Position numbers and translations under genes: made by a program. The notes below the pieces were generated by a model, which saw nothing but the letters and a program-made list of their open reading frames with translations, was not told the origin of the DNA and ran no database searches. This document shows, piece by piece, positions 7,889 to 14,401 of a stretch of DNA of 32,728 bases (positions are counted from its first letter, which is position 1; every line of letters starts with the position of its first letter). This DNA comes from Bacillota bacterium (lineage in GTDB: Bacteria; Bacillota; Limnochordia; JAAZLZ01). The stretch lies in assembly GCA_012521755.1 (NCBI GenBank), contig JAAYLV010000116.1:1-32728 (forward strand). Reading direction: 5' to 3'.

Positions 7889-8889
7889 AGGGTTTTGCCA
7901 ATCGGGATTTGCTCGTGATCGCCATCCTGAGCGGCATCGGCGGGGTCATGAGCACCTACATCGGGTATCTGGGCAACTTGCTCAACAATCTCCTGGGGGT
8001 CCCCTTCGGAGCCGGTCAGTTTGTCGCGGGGCTCCACGTTTTTTGGCTGGCCCTGGGGGCAGGACTCGTTGGCAGGCCTGGCGCGGCCTCCCTGACTGGA
8101 CTCCTGAAAGGGACGGTAGAGCTTCTCACCGGCAGCACCCATGGGGCAGCCATCGTCCTGGTGTCCCTAGTCCAGGGAATCGTCCTCGATGTGGTCCTTT
8201 ACCTGGCGGGGCATGGGAGCTTTGGCTACGCCCTTGGCGGAGGCATGGCGGCAGCTTCCAATGTGATCGTCTTCCAAATCCTGTACTTTTCCGGAGCCCC
8301 CTGGGGGTATCTCCTCTTCATCAGCGTCCTGGCTCTCATCTCCGGGGTGCTTTTCGCCGGCTCCTTCGCCCGGGGGGTGCTCGATCTCATCCGGGTAGTC
8401 CAGCCGACAAGGCTTTCCACCCGCAGGGCGCCGCGCAGACGGAGCCTGGTCTTAACTTCGGTCCTCCTGGTCCTTTTCAGCGCGGGCGCCTTGTATTACT
8501 TCTCCCAGGTCTACCAGCCCCCGTGGAAGGGACCTGAGTGCCGGGTGGAAGGTGCGGTGGACAACCCCATCAGCTTTCAACTGTCTAGGTTCGCTTCCCA
8601 GGAGACGACTATCACCGCCGAGCTCAAAGGGCAGGTGACTTACGTTGCCCCTCAGGAGTACACTGGGGTGCCCATCAAGGCCGTCCTGGCCGAGGCCCGG
8701 CCGCGGGCAGGGGCTGAGACCCTCCGGGTAGTGGCCGCCGACGGCTACGAGGTTGGCTTCCCCCTAGCCGATGTGCTTCTTGACGATGAGATGATCCTCA
8801 TCGAGGAGGATGACTCCCTGCGGCTGGTCGCGGCCAAGTACGCGGGGGGCTACTGGGTCCGGCAGGTCAGCAGGCTGGTGATCGAGTAG
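7885..8889 (+). CDS. YkoE-like ECF transporter S component fused to an extracytoplasmic domain
   Basis: 334 residues. The N-terminal part (about 6-172) is a compact, glycine-rich integral membrane domain of five or six helices, with LLNNLLGVPFGAGQFVAGLH and GLLKGTVELLTG features that recall YkoE, the substrate-binding S component of the HMP/thiamine-precursor ECF transporter YkoEDC. A basic linker (TRLSTRRAPRRR), an extra transmembrane helix (about 187-206) and an outside domain (about 215-334) follow. That domain has AADGY (286-290) and YWVRQVSRLVI (323-333), as in the two preceding proteins. S components normally have no such attached domain. The start ATG at 7885 has GGAGGTGG 8 nt upstream and overlaps the previous stop. 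Genes for the ATPase pair and EcfT follow directly. The substrate is unknown: thiamine precursors are the family precedent, while a pterin or Mo cofactor would fit the leader if it is Moco-type. Confidence 0.75.
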   Translation: MKGFANRDLLVIAILSGIGGVMSTYIGYLGNLLNNLLGVPFGAGQFVAGLHVFWLALGAGLVGRPGAASLTGLLKGTVELLTGSTHGAAIVLVSLVQGIVLDVVLYLAGHGSFGYALGGGMAAASNVIVFQILYFSGAPWGYLLFISVLALISGVLFAGSFARGVLDLIRVVQPTRLSTRRAPRRRSLVLTSVLLVLFSAGALYYFSQVYQPPWKGPECRVEGAVDNPISFQLSRFASQETTITAELKGQVTYVAPQEYTGVPIKAVLAEARPRAGAETLRVVAADGYEVGFPLADVLLDDEMILIEEDDSLRLVAAKYAGGYWVRQVSRLVIE

Positions 8890-8891
8890 CC

Positions 8892-10346
8892 TTGGAGCCC
8901 ATCATCCGCATTGAGCAGTTGACTTTCACCTATGAGGGGGCCCGCCGACCGGCTCTCAAAGAAGTGGACCTTGCCATCTGGCCGGGGGAGTTCGTCTTGC
9001 TGACGGGCCCTAGCGGGTGCGGCAAGTCCACCTTGGCCCTTTGCCTAAACGGGGTGATTCCCAGGGACTATCCCGGCTCCATGGAAGGGAAGGTCCTCAT
9101 CGGGGGGAGGGAGACTACTTCCTTTGCTCCCGGAGAGCTTGCCGGCATCGTCGGCCTGGTCCAGCAGGATCCCGACTCCCAGCTTTGCACCCTCAAGGTT
9201 GTCGATGAGGTGGCCTTCGGCCCTGAGAACCTTTGCCTGAGCCCCGGGGAGATCGACCGGCGGGTCCGCTGGGCCCTCGACGCCGTTGGGGCATTGCACC
9301 TTTGGGACCGGGAAGTCTATACCCTTTCAGGCGGGGAGAAGCAGCGGGTGGCTATAGCCTCTGTGCTCGCCATGCAGCCCCAGGTGCTGATCCTCGATGA
9401 GCCCACGGCCAACCTCGATCCCCGGGGGGCCTGGGAAGTCATTGATGTCATCGACAAGCTGCGGCGGGAAGAGCAAACGACCATCATCGTCATCGAACAC
9501 CGCCTGCAGCGGCTCCTTCCCCTTGCCGACCGGCTCTTGGTGATGGAGGACGGCACCCTGGGGGAAGGTCCTCCCGAAAGGCCTCGGGCAGCATATCCTG
9601 CCAAGCCCCCCGCATCCATCACCAAGGAGCCCCTCTTGCAAGTTGAAAATCTCACCGTCGACTGGGAAGGACGGCGCCTCCTGGAGGATGTCTCCTTCAA
9701 AGCTCACCGGGGAGAGATCATCGCCATCATGGGCGACAACGGGAGCGGCAAAACCTCGCTCCTCATGTCTCTCCTCGGCCTCATCCCGCCCCGGGAAGGG
9801 AAGATCACCTTCGCGGGGGAAGACATAACCTCCCTCAAGGCCCATGTCCGGGCCCGCTGCATGGGATTGGCCCTGCAAAATCCCAACCACCAGCTCTTCG
9901 CCCGCACCAACTTAGAAGAGGCGGCCCTTCCTTCCCGCAGTCTCCGGCCCGGGGGAGCCGATGAAGGGGAGATCCGCCGTCTCTTAGGCGAGTTTGCCCT
10001 GCCTCCGGAAAGGCTCCCCTTTACCTTGAGCCTAGGTGAGAAGAAGCGCTTGATCCTGGTCTCCCTCCTCGCCTACCGTCCCCCGCTCCTGCTCCTCGAT
10101 GAACCTTTGGTGGGCCAAGATGATGACCGGATCGGGGAGCTCCTGGCCATTCTCTATGGACACGCGGCCGCGGGAGGGGCAGTGCTGTTGGTCTGCCACG
10201 AAGTGGCCCTGGTGAGCAGGTTCGACCGGATTCTCTTCCTGGAGGAAGGGCGGTTAGTAATCGATGCGCCGCCCGCGAGGGCCTGGGAGAAGCTGTGCGC
10301 GCTGGGCAGGCGGGAATATCTGGAGGGGTGGTCATGGGACGATTAG
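8892..10346 (+). CDS. ECF transporter fused double ATPase (EcfA-EcfA', YkoD-like)
   Basis: A 484-residue protein with two ABC ATPase domains in tandem that power an energy-coupling-factor importer on the cytoplasmic side. Domain 1 has Walker A GPSGCGKST (39-47), signature LSGGEKQR (145-152), Walker B ILDEP (167-171) and H203 in IEHR. Domain 2 has Walker A GDNGSGKTS (281-289), a degenerate signature LSLGEKKR (379-386), Walker B LLDEP (401-405) and CHE at 435-437. YkoD of Bacillus has the same fused arrangement. The start is a TTG two bases after the preceding stop, with only a weak ribosome binding site, so translation is probably coupled. The EcfT gene begins inside its 3' end. Confidence 0.93.
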   Translation: MEPIIRIEQLTFTYEGARRPALKEVDLAIWPGEFVLLTGPSGCGKSTLALCLNGVIPRDYPGSMEGKVLIGGRETTSFAPGELAGIVGLVQQDPDSQLCTLKVVDEVAFGPENLCLSPGEIDRRVRWALDAVGALHLWDREVYTLSGGEKQRVAIASVLAMQPQVLILDEPTANLDPRGAWEVIDVIDKLRREEQTTIIVIEHRLQRLLPLADRLLVMEDGTLGEGPPERPRAAYPAKPPASITKEPLLQVENLTVDWEGRRLLEDVSFKAHRGEIIAIMGDNGSGKTSLLMSLLGLIPPREGKITFAGEDITSLKAHVRARCMGLALQNPNHQLFARTNLEEAALPSRSLRPGGADEGEIRRLLGEFALPPERLPFTLSLGEKKRLILVSLLAYRPPLLLLDEPLVGQDDDRIGELLAILYGHAAAGGAVLLVCHEVALVSRFDRILFLEEGRLVIDAPPARAWEKLCALGRREYLEGWSWDD

Positions 10347-11098
10347 GCTATGTTCCCGGGGGCAGCCTCCTGCACCGCCTCCACCCGGTCTGCAAGCTGC
10401 TCCTCCTCATCATCTACACGGGGGTAGTCTGGACCAACGCCCGCCTGTCCTACGGGGCGGGGCTCTTTGGCATCCTGGTCATCAGTCACTGGGCTGCTGG
10501 ACTTGGCTTCATGGGCCGGTCCCGGCGGATCATCTCCTTCAGCATCATGATCTTCCTGGTCCAGACCATCTTTGTCCGGCAAGGCGTTCCCCTTTGGGAG
10601 TTTAGTCTGGGCAGGGTGACGTTGGCCTTCTGGTCGGGGGGATTGGCTGCGGGGGCAGCTTCGGTCCTTCGCTTTTTGAATACTATCGGCTCCAGCTACC
10701 TTTTCATAGCCACCACTGACCCGAATCTGCTGGCCGTGGCTTTGATGCAGGCCGGCCTTCCCTACCGGCAGGGCTTCATGCTGATTACCGCCCTGCGCTT
10801 CGTTCCCTTGTTTCAGTATGAGCTGATCCAGATCCGGCGGGCCCAGATGGCCAAAGGGATTGACCTGGAAGGACTTCGGCCCCGCCAGCTGGCGGCGGCC
10901 GTCAGGCATCTCCTCATCCCCCTGGTCCTCTCCGCCCTCGGCAAAGTGGACTCCCTGGCCATCTCCATGGAGGGGCGGGCCTTCGGTCTTCACCCGCAGC
11001 GCACCTACCGGGTCCAATGTCCCGTCTCCACTGCCGATTGGCTGACCCTGCTTCTGTTTCCCCTGCTCCTTTACGGCTTAGGACGGATCCTCGGCTAG
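10334..11098 (+). CDS. ECF transporter transmembrane component EcfT (YkoC-like)
   Basis: A 254-residue integral membrane protein with about five or six hydrophobic segments. It carries the two coupling motifs expected of EcfT: RRAQMAKGID (about 169-178) and SMEGRAFGL (about 212-220), corresponding to the Ala-Arg-Gly helices that contact the ATPases. The ATG at 10334 is preceded by GGAGGGG and overlaps the ATPase gene by 13 nt. It completes the importer: S component, fused ATPase pair, T component. Its 3' end overlaps the convergent kinase gene by 21 bp, with no terminator visible between them. Confidence 0.9.
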   Translation: MGRLGYVPGGSLLHRLHPVCKLLLLIIYTGVVWTNARLSYGAGLFGILVISHWAAGLGFMGRSRRIISFSIMIFLVQTIFVRQGVPLWEFSLGRVTLAFWSGGLAAGAASVLRFLNTIGSSYLFIATTDPNLLAVALMQAGLPYRQGFMLITALRFVPLFQYELIQIRRAQMAKGIDLEGLRPRQLAAAVRHLLIPLVLSALGKVDSLAISMEGRAFGLHPQRTYRVQCPVSTADWLTLLLFPLLLYGLGRILG

Positions 11099-11773
11099 AG
11101 CATCCAGGCCCACCTTCTCCACCAGGCGGGCTTTAGTCAGGAGGGAGGGCTCTCCCCGCCGGCGGGCCGTTTCCCGCAAAGCCCAGGCTAGGGCATCTTC
11201 CACCCCCTCCAGGGGGGCAAGCCTTTGGTAGTGGTCCACGAGGAGGCGGGACAGACCCATCTTCTCCCGGGTGAAGGTGGGATCGGTAGTCAAGATGGAG
11301 CAGATAATCTCCCCGATGTCTTCCGCGGGCCTCCCGGGTCTGCTCTCCTCAAAATCCACGCCCCAGATGGTCCCCTCCTGCCAGATGAAGTTGCGGAGGA
11401 TCGAGTCCCCCTTGAGGAGCACCTTTCCCTGGGTGGTGAAGGCGAGGTGAAAAGCCGCGTACCACTCCGCGAGCTTCAAGGCGGCCGCGGGGGAAGGGCG
11501 CTTACTGATGAGGTCGCAAAGGTTCTCCCCGGGGATGTATGCCATCAGGATGGCCCGCCCCGGCCAAAGATCAAGGGGCTTTGGCACCTGGAGGCCCTGT
11601 CTATGGGCCTTCGTCAGGATGGAAAACTCCCGGTCGGCCCCCTCCTGGCGGTGCCATTTCAAGATGTAAAGGGAATCCCCCCGCCGGGCTTTGTAGACTA
11701 GGTTCTTCTTGCTTGTCAGGCGACCTTCCAAGGAAAGTCCCCACTTGCGGCAAAGGATGGCTAGGCTGTCCAT
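11078..11773 (-). CDS. divergent aminoglycoside phosphotransferase/choline-kinase-like protein
   Basis: 231 residues with a small protein-kinase-like fold of the APH/choline kinase group. Visible features are Lys39 in ILKW, Glu49 (REFSIL), hinge-like LMAYIPG (76-82), a catalytic-loop-like K121-G-D123 with N128, and D140-F-E. The usual HGD of the catalytic loop is KGD here, and the N-lobe is short, as in Kae1/Bud32- or RIO-like minimal kinases. The protein may phosphorylate a small molecule or be a degenerate kinase. It is transcribed towards the ECF operon and overlaps the tail of ecfT by 21 bp. It has an AAGGGATGAG ribosome binding site and no obvious promoter. Functional linkage to the importer, such as trapping the imported ligand by phosphorylation, is a guess from position only. 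Confidence 0.65.
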   Translation of the reverse strand: MDSLAILCRKWGLSLEGRLTSKKNLVYKARRGDSLYILKWHRQEGADREFSILTKAHRQGLQVPKPLDLWPGRAILMAYIPGENLCDLISKRPSPAAALKLAEWYAAFHLAFTTQGKVLLKGDSILRNFIWQEGTIWGVDFEESRPGRPAEDIGEIICSILTTDPTFTREKMGLSRLLVDHYQRLAPLEGVEDALAWALRETARRRGEPSLLTKARLVEKVGLDALAEDPS

Positions 11774-11863
11774 GGCTCATCCCTTCGCCGCCGCTGGCCC
11801 TATCTCCTCGGGGATTGCCCGGGGGGAAACGGGGGAAATTAAGGATACGATAAACTGGGAGGG

Positions 11864-12073
11864 ATGTCTGTGGAGATCAGCGGGCGGAATAAGCTGCCGG
11901 GCACCGTGAGGGAGATCGAACGGGGCGGTCCCGCGGCCAAGGTGGTCTTGGATGTTGAGGGGGGAAGGGTGGTGGCCCTCGTCACAGCGGAGGCCGTCGA
12001 TGAGCTGGGACTCAAGGAGGGCGACCGGGCCACAGCCTTGATCAAGGCAACTTCGGTGATGTTGATCAAATAG
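11864..12073 (+). CDS. single-domain Mop/TOBE molybdate-binding protein (molbindin)
   Basis: 69 residues forming one Mop domain. It begins SGRNKLPGTVREIERG, continues with AAKVVLDVEGGRVVALVT and closes with the GDRATALIKATSVMLIK strand typical of Mop/TOBE proteins. Free-standing molbindins form hexamers that bind molybdate or tungstate oxyanions for storage or homeostasis. There is a clear GGGAGGG ribosome binding site directly before the ATG. The only neighbours on this strand are the tRNA-like gene 42 nt downstream and the ECF operon upstream. Its presence next to a transporter with molybdopterin-fold-like domains hints at a molybdenum or tungsten theme. I could not find a convincing -35/-10 pair in the 90 bp before it. 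Confidence 0.88.
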   Translation: MSVEISGRNKLPGTVREIERGGPAAKVVLDVEGGRVVALVTAEAVDELGLKEGDRATALIKATSVMLIK

Positions 12074-12115
12074 GGGCAACTTCCCCGAAAGGATAGCATA
12101 TGGGTAGTAGTGTAG

Positions 12116-12185
12116 GCGGGCGTAGCCTAAGTAAGGCGTCCGGCCCAACCGGAAGATGGGGGTGCAAATCCCTCCGCCCGCTCCA
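12116..12185 (+). tRNA. aberrant glycine-type tRNA, candidate non-proteinogenic tRNA for peptidoglycan
   Basis: A complete 70-nt cloverleaf with encoded CCA. The acceptor GCGGGCG (12116-12122) pairs perfectly with CGCCCGC (12175-12181), followed by U73 and CCA, which are the acceptor identity features of bacterial tRNA-Gly. The D arm is GCCT/AGGC with a 5-nt loop (AAGTA), so G18G19 are absent. The anticodon arm is TCCGG/CCGGA with a 5-nt loop CCCAA, or 4 bp with loop GCCCAAC. There is no U33, and the triplet could be read as CCC or CCA. The T stem GGGGG/CCCTC encloses the loop TGCAAAT in place of TTCRANT. The same GUGCAAAU segment marks the staphylococcal glycine tRNAs reserved for cell-wall bridges, which bind EF-Tu poorly. 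A terminator follows at once. A decayed pseudogene is the alternative, but the perfect stems, the CCA and the terminator argue for function. Confidence 0.75.
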
Positions 12186-12209
12186 TCCCCCTTTGGGGGG
12201 ATTTTCTTT
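12186..12209 (+). terminator. intrinsic terminator after tRNA-like gene
   Basis: TCCCCC (12186-12191), loop TTTG, GGGGGA (12196-12201), then TTTTCTTT. It starts one base after the CCA end of the tRNA and insulates it from the ctsR promoter downstream. Confidence 0.88.
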
Positions 12210-12256
12210 GTTGGGGGCGAGGAAAATATAAATATAAGTTGTTGGGAGATTTGCCC

Positions 12257-12284
12257 TTGCCCTCCGCGCAACTTGTGGTATAAT
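12257..12284 (+). promoter_or_regulatory. sigma-A promoter of ctsR operon, extended -10
   Basis: TTGCCC (12257-12262), 16-bp spacer, consensus TATAAT (12279-12284) preceded by TGG (12276-12278), giving an extended -10 TGnTATAAT. The CtsR operator lies immediately downstream of the expected start point. Confidence 0.85.
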
Positions 12285-12296
12285 ATAACTTGCGAA

Positions 12297-12329
12297 GGTC
12301 AAGAAAGGTCAAAGTCAGAGAAGGTCAGA
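12297..12329 (+). promoter_or_regulatory. CtsR operator, tandem heptad repeats
   Basis: GGTCAAG-AAA-GGTCAAA (12297-12313) matches the CtsR box (heptad, 3-nt spacer, heptad). A second, weaker pair, AGTCAGA-GAA-GGTCAGA (12313-12329), follows and shares one base. The site lies between the -10 and the ctsR start, as in other Firmicutes, so the operon should be autoregulated and heat-inducible. Confidence 0.9.
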
Positions 12330-12344
12330 GAAGGGGCAGATGGA

Positions 12345-12809
12345 GTGGCTAGTCTTGCCGACAACATTGAACGCTATCTGAAGTCTTTGCTGGATCAAGC
12401 CCGGGAAGGGATGATTGAAATCAGGCGAGCAGAGATTGCCCAGGAGTTCGATTGCGTCCCTTCCCAGATCAACTATGTGCTCGCAACTCGATTCACTCCC
12501 GAACAGGGCTATGTGGTGGAAAGCCGACGGGGCGGCGGAGGCTACATCCGCATCTTGCGCCTGAGCTGGGGCAGTCCGCCGGGTTTGCTGCAGCAAATTT
12601 GCTGCTCCATCGGCAGTGACATCAGCCAGGAGGATGCGGAGGCCCTGCTCAGCCGGCTGGCGGAGATCGGCGCCCTGAGCCGCCGTCAGGAAGCGATGCT
12701 GCGGGCGTCATTGCGCATGGAGACCAGCATGCTTGACCCGCCGTGGGACGGGATCATGCGGGCTTCACTCCTGAAGGCGATGCTGATGGTTCTGTTCGAG
12801 GAGAACTGA
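12345..12809 (+). CDS. ctsR: CtsR, transcriptional repressor of class III heat-shock genes
   Basis: A 154-residue winged-helix repressor of clp and protein quality control genes. Its activity is controlled by temperature and by McsA/McsB. Hallmarks are IERYLKSLLDQ near the start, the DNA-binding segment DCVPSQINYVLATRFTPEQG and the glycine-rich wing ESRRGGGGYIRI. The start chosen is the GTG at 12345, with AAGGGG eight bases upstream. The longer open frame would begin inside the tRNA-like gene and is rejected. It is the first gene of ctsR-mcsA-mcsB-clpC, with the operator upstream. Confidence 0.96.
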   Translation: MASLADNIERYLKSLLDQAREGMIEIRRAEIAQEFDCVPSQINYVLATRFTPEQGYVVESRRGGGGYIRILRLSWGSPPGLLQQICCSIGSDISQEDAEALLSRLAEIGALSRRQEAMLRASLRMETSMLDPPWDGIMRASLLKAMLMVLFEEN

Positions 12810-12824
12810 AAGGGGTAAGGACAA

Positions 12825-13316
12825 GTGCTCTGTGATGAATGTCGTCAGCGCCCGGCGGTCGTCCACATTACCAAAATAGTAAACAATGTGCGCAGTGAAG
12901 TCCACTTGTGTGAAAAGTGCGCCCAGGGGCGGGAGGAGTTCGCGGAAGCGAGCTTTGGCTTTCCCAAGCTCATCGCCAGCCTCTTTGATTGGGGGCCCGC
13001 GGTGCCCGGAGTGCGCCGGGATGTCCAGTGCGAAAGCTGCGGCCTCACCCAGCAGGATTTTCGCCGCCTAGGTCAGCTAGGCTGCCCGGCTTGTTATGAA
13101 GGCTTTGCTCCCCAGCTGGAGCCCCTGCTGCGCCGGCTCCACGGCGGCGCAAGGCACAGGGGGAAGGTCCCCGGCCCCGAGGGCAAGGGGATCAAGATCC
13201 GGCGGGAGCTGGAGAGTCTGCGTCGGCAGCTGCAGGAGGCCATCGGCAGGGAAGAATACGAGTTGGCTGCCAAATTGAGGGACGAAATCCGCGATTTGGA
13301 AGGTCAATTAGGGTAA
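12825..13316 (+). CDS. mcsA: McsA, zinc-finger activator of McsB arginine kinase
   Basis: 163 residues with four CxxC pairs (CDEC at 3-6, CEKC near 29-32, CESC near 70-73, CPAC near 87-90) forming zinc-binding modules, and a C-terminal UVR motif (about 128-162) with REEYELAAKLRDEIRDL. McsA binds and stimulates McsB and is part of the CtsR release and ClpCP delivery system. It starts at GTG behind GGGGTAAGG and sits 15 nt after ctsR. Confidence 0.94.
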   Translation: MLCDECRQRPAVVHITKIVNNVRSEVHLCEKCAQGREEFAEASFGFPKLIASLFDWGPAVPGVRRDVQCESCGLTQQDFRRLGQLGCPACYEGFAPQLEPLLRRLHGGARHRGKVPGPEGKGIKIRRELESLRRQLQEAIGREEYELAAKLRDEIRDLEGQLG

Positions 13317-13328
13317 GGAGGCGGGGGA

Positions 13329-14384
13329 ATGTCCTTTCGAACGATTATCAACAGGGATGGCAGCCAGTGGATGAAAGGGGCCGGCCCGGAGCAGGATGTG
13401 GTCATCGGCAGCCGGATCCGGCTGGCCCGGAACATCAGGGGGATCCCCTTCCCCGGGGCTGCCTCCCATGAAGACCGGGCCAAGGTGCTGGAGATGGTCA
13501 AAGGGGCCACCGCCCTGGCCAAGAACTTGGGGCAGATCGAATTCGTCCGCCTAGAAGAGGTATCCCCCCTGGACCGGCGGCTCCTGGTGGAGCGGCATCT
13601 CATCAGTCCCCAACTGGCCGCCCAGGAGAAGGACAGGGCGGTGATTCTCCGGGATGATGAGGCCGTCAGCATCATGGTCAACGAAGAGGATCACATCCGC
13701 ATCCAGGTCCTCTTTCCGGGGATGCAGCTGATGGACGCCTGGGAGATGTGCAGCCGCCTCGATGACCTCTACAGCGAACAACTGGACTTTGCCTTTTCCC
13801 CGGACTTGGGCTACCTGACCGCCTGCCCAACCAATCTGGGGACGGGACTGCGGGCTTCGGTCATGCTCCATCTGCCGGGGATGACCATCACCGACCAAAT
13901 CCGGCGGATGCTGACGGCCATGGGGTCCTTCGGCCTGGTGGTCCGGGGCCTTTACGGCGAAGGGACGGAAGTGGTGGGCAACATCTATCAGCTTTCCAAT
14001 CAAGTGACCTTAGGTCCATCGGAGGAAGAAATCATCAGTCATTTGGAAAACATAACAAGGCAGATAATTGCCCAGGAAAGGGAGGCGCGGGAGGCTCTCC
14101 GCCAACGGGGAGATATCGAAGATAGGTTGTATCGGTCTTACGGAATTCTGGCCCATGCCCGCTCCATCAGCTCCCATGAGGCGATGGAGCTGCTATCCGA
14201 CGTGCGGCTGGGCATCGACATGGGGTTATTCAAGGGCCTCGCCCCCACGATCCTGCAAGAACTGTTGGTCCTCATCCGGCCCGCCCATCTGCAGAAGATG
14301 GTGGGGCGGAAGATGGATGCCGGGGAGCGGGATCGGCAGCGGGCGGCCCTGATTAGAGAAAGAATAAGGACTTTGCATGATTGA
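13329..14384 (+). CDS. mcsB: McsB, protein arginine kinase
   Basis: A 351-residue phosphagen-kinase-fold protein that phosphorylates arginines on CtsR and on damaged proteins, marking them for ClpCP. Characteristic segments are VIGSRIRLARNIRGIPFP (about 26-43), the RLEEVSPLDRRLLVERHLIS region, NEEDHIRIQ (about 117-125), and the active-site stretch TACPTNLGTGLRASVMLHLPG with the conserved cysteine near residue 165. The length is normal. The ribosome binding site is AAGGAGG. It sits 12 nt after mcsA. Confidence 0.96.
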   Translation: MSFRTIINRDGSQWMKGAGPEQDVVIGSRIRLARNIRGIPFPGAASHEDRAKVLEMVKGATALAKNLGQIEFVRLEEVSPLDRRLLVERHLISPQLAAQEKDRAVILRDDEAVSIMVNEEDHIRIQVLFPGMQLMDAWEMCSRLDDLYSEQLDFAFSPDLGYLTACPTNLGTGLRASVMLHLPGMTITDQIRRMLTAMGSFGLVVRGLYGEGTEVVGNIYQLSNQVTLGPSEEEIISHLENITRQIIAQEREAREALRQRGDIEDRLYRSYGILAHARSISSHEAMELLSDVRLGIDMGLFKGLAPTILQELLVLIRPAHLQKMVGRKMDAGERDRQRAALIRERIRTLHD

Positions 14385-14401
14385 ATTAGGAGGTGGAAAC
14401 C

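Noticed and set aside
7764-8537. 257-codon open frame on the plus strand
   Set aside because: It crosses two real genes in another frame and reads as Arg/Gly/Pro-rich sequence with no ribosome binding site.
12144-12150. Reading the tRNA anticodon as CCA (Trp)
   Set aside because: U33 is missing and the loop is short, while the acceptor stem, U73 and T loop are glycine-type. The triplet is therefore not a safe guide.
12156-12344. Extended N-terminus of CtsR starting inside the tRNA-like gene
   Set aside because: It would run across a terminator, a promoter and the CtsR operator, and the homologous part begins at GTG 12345 with its own ribosome binding site.
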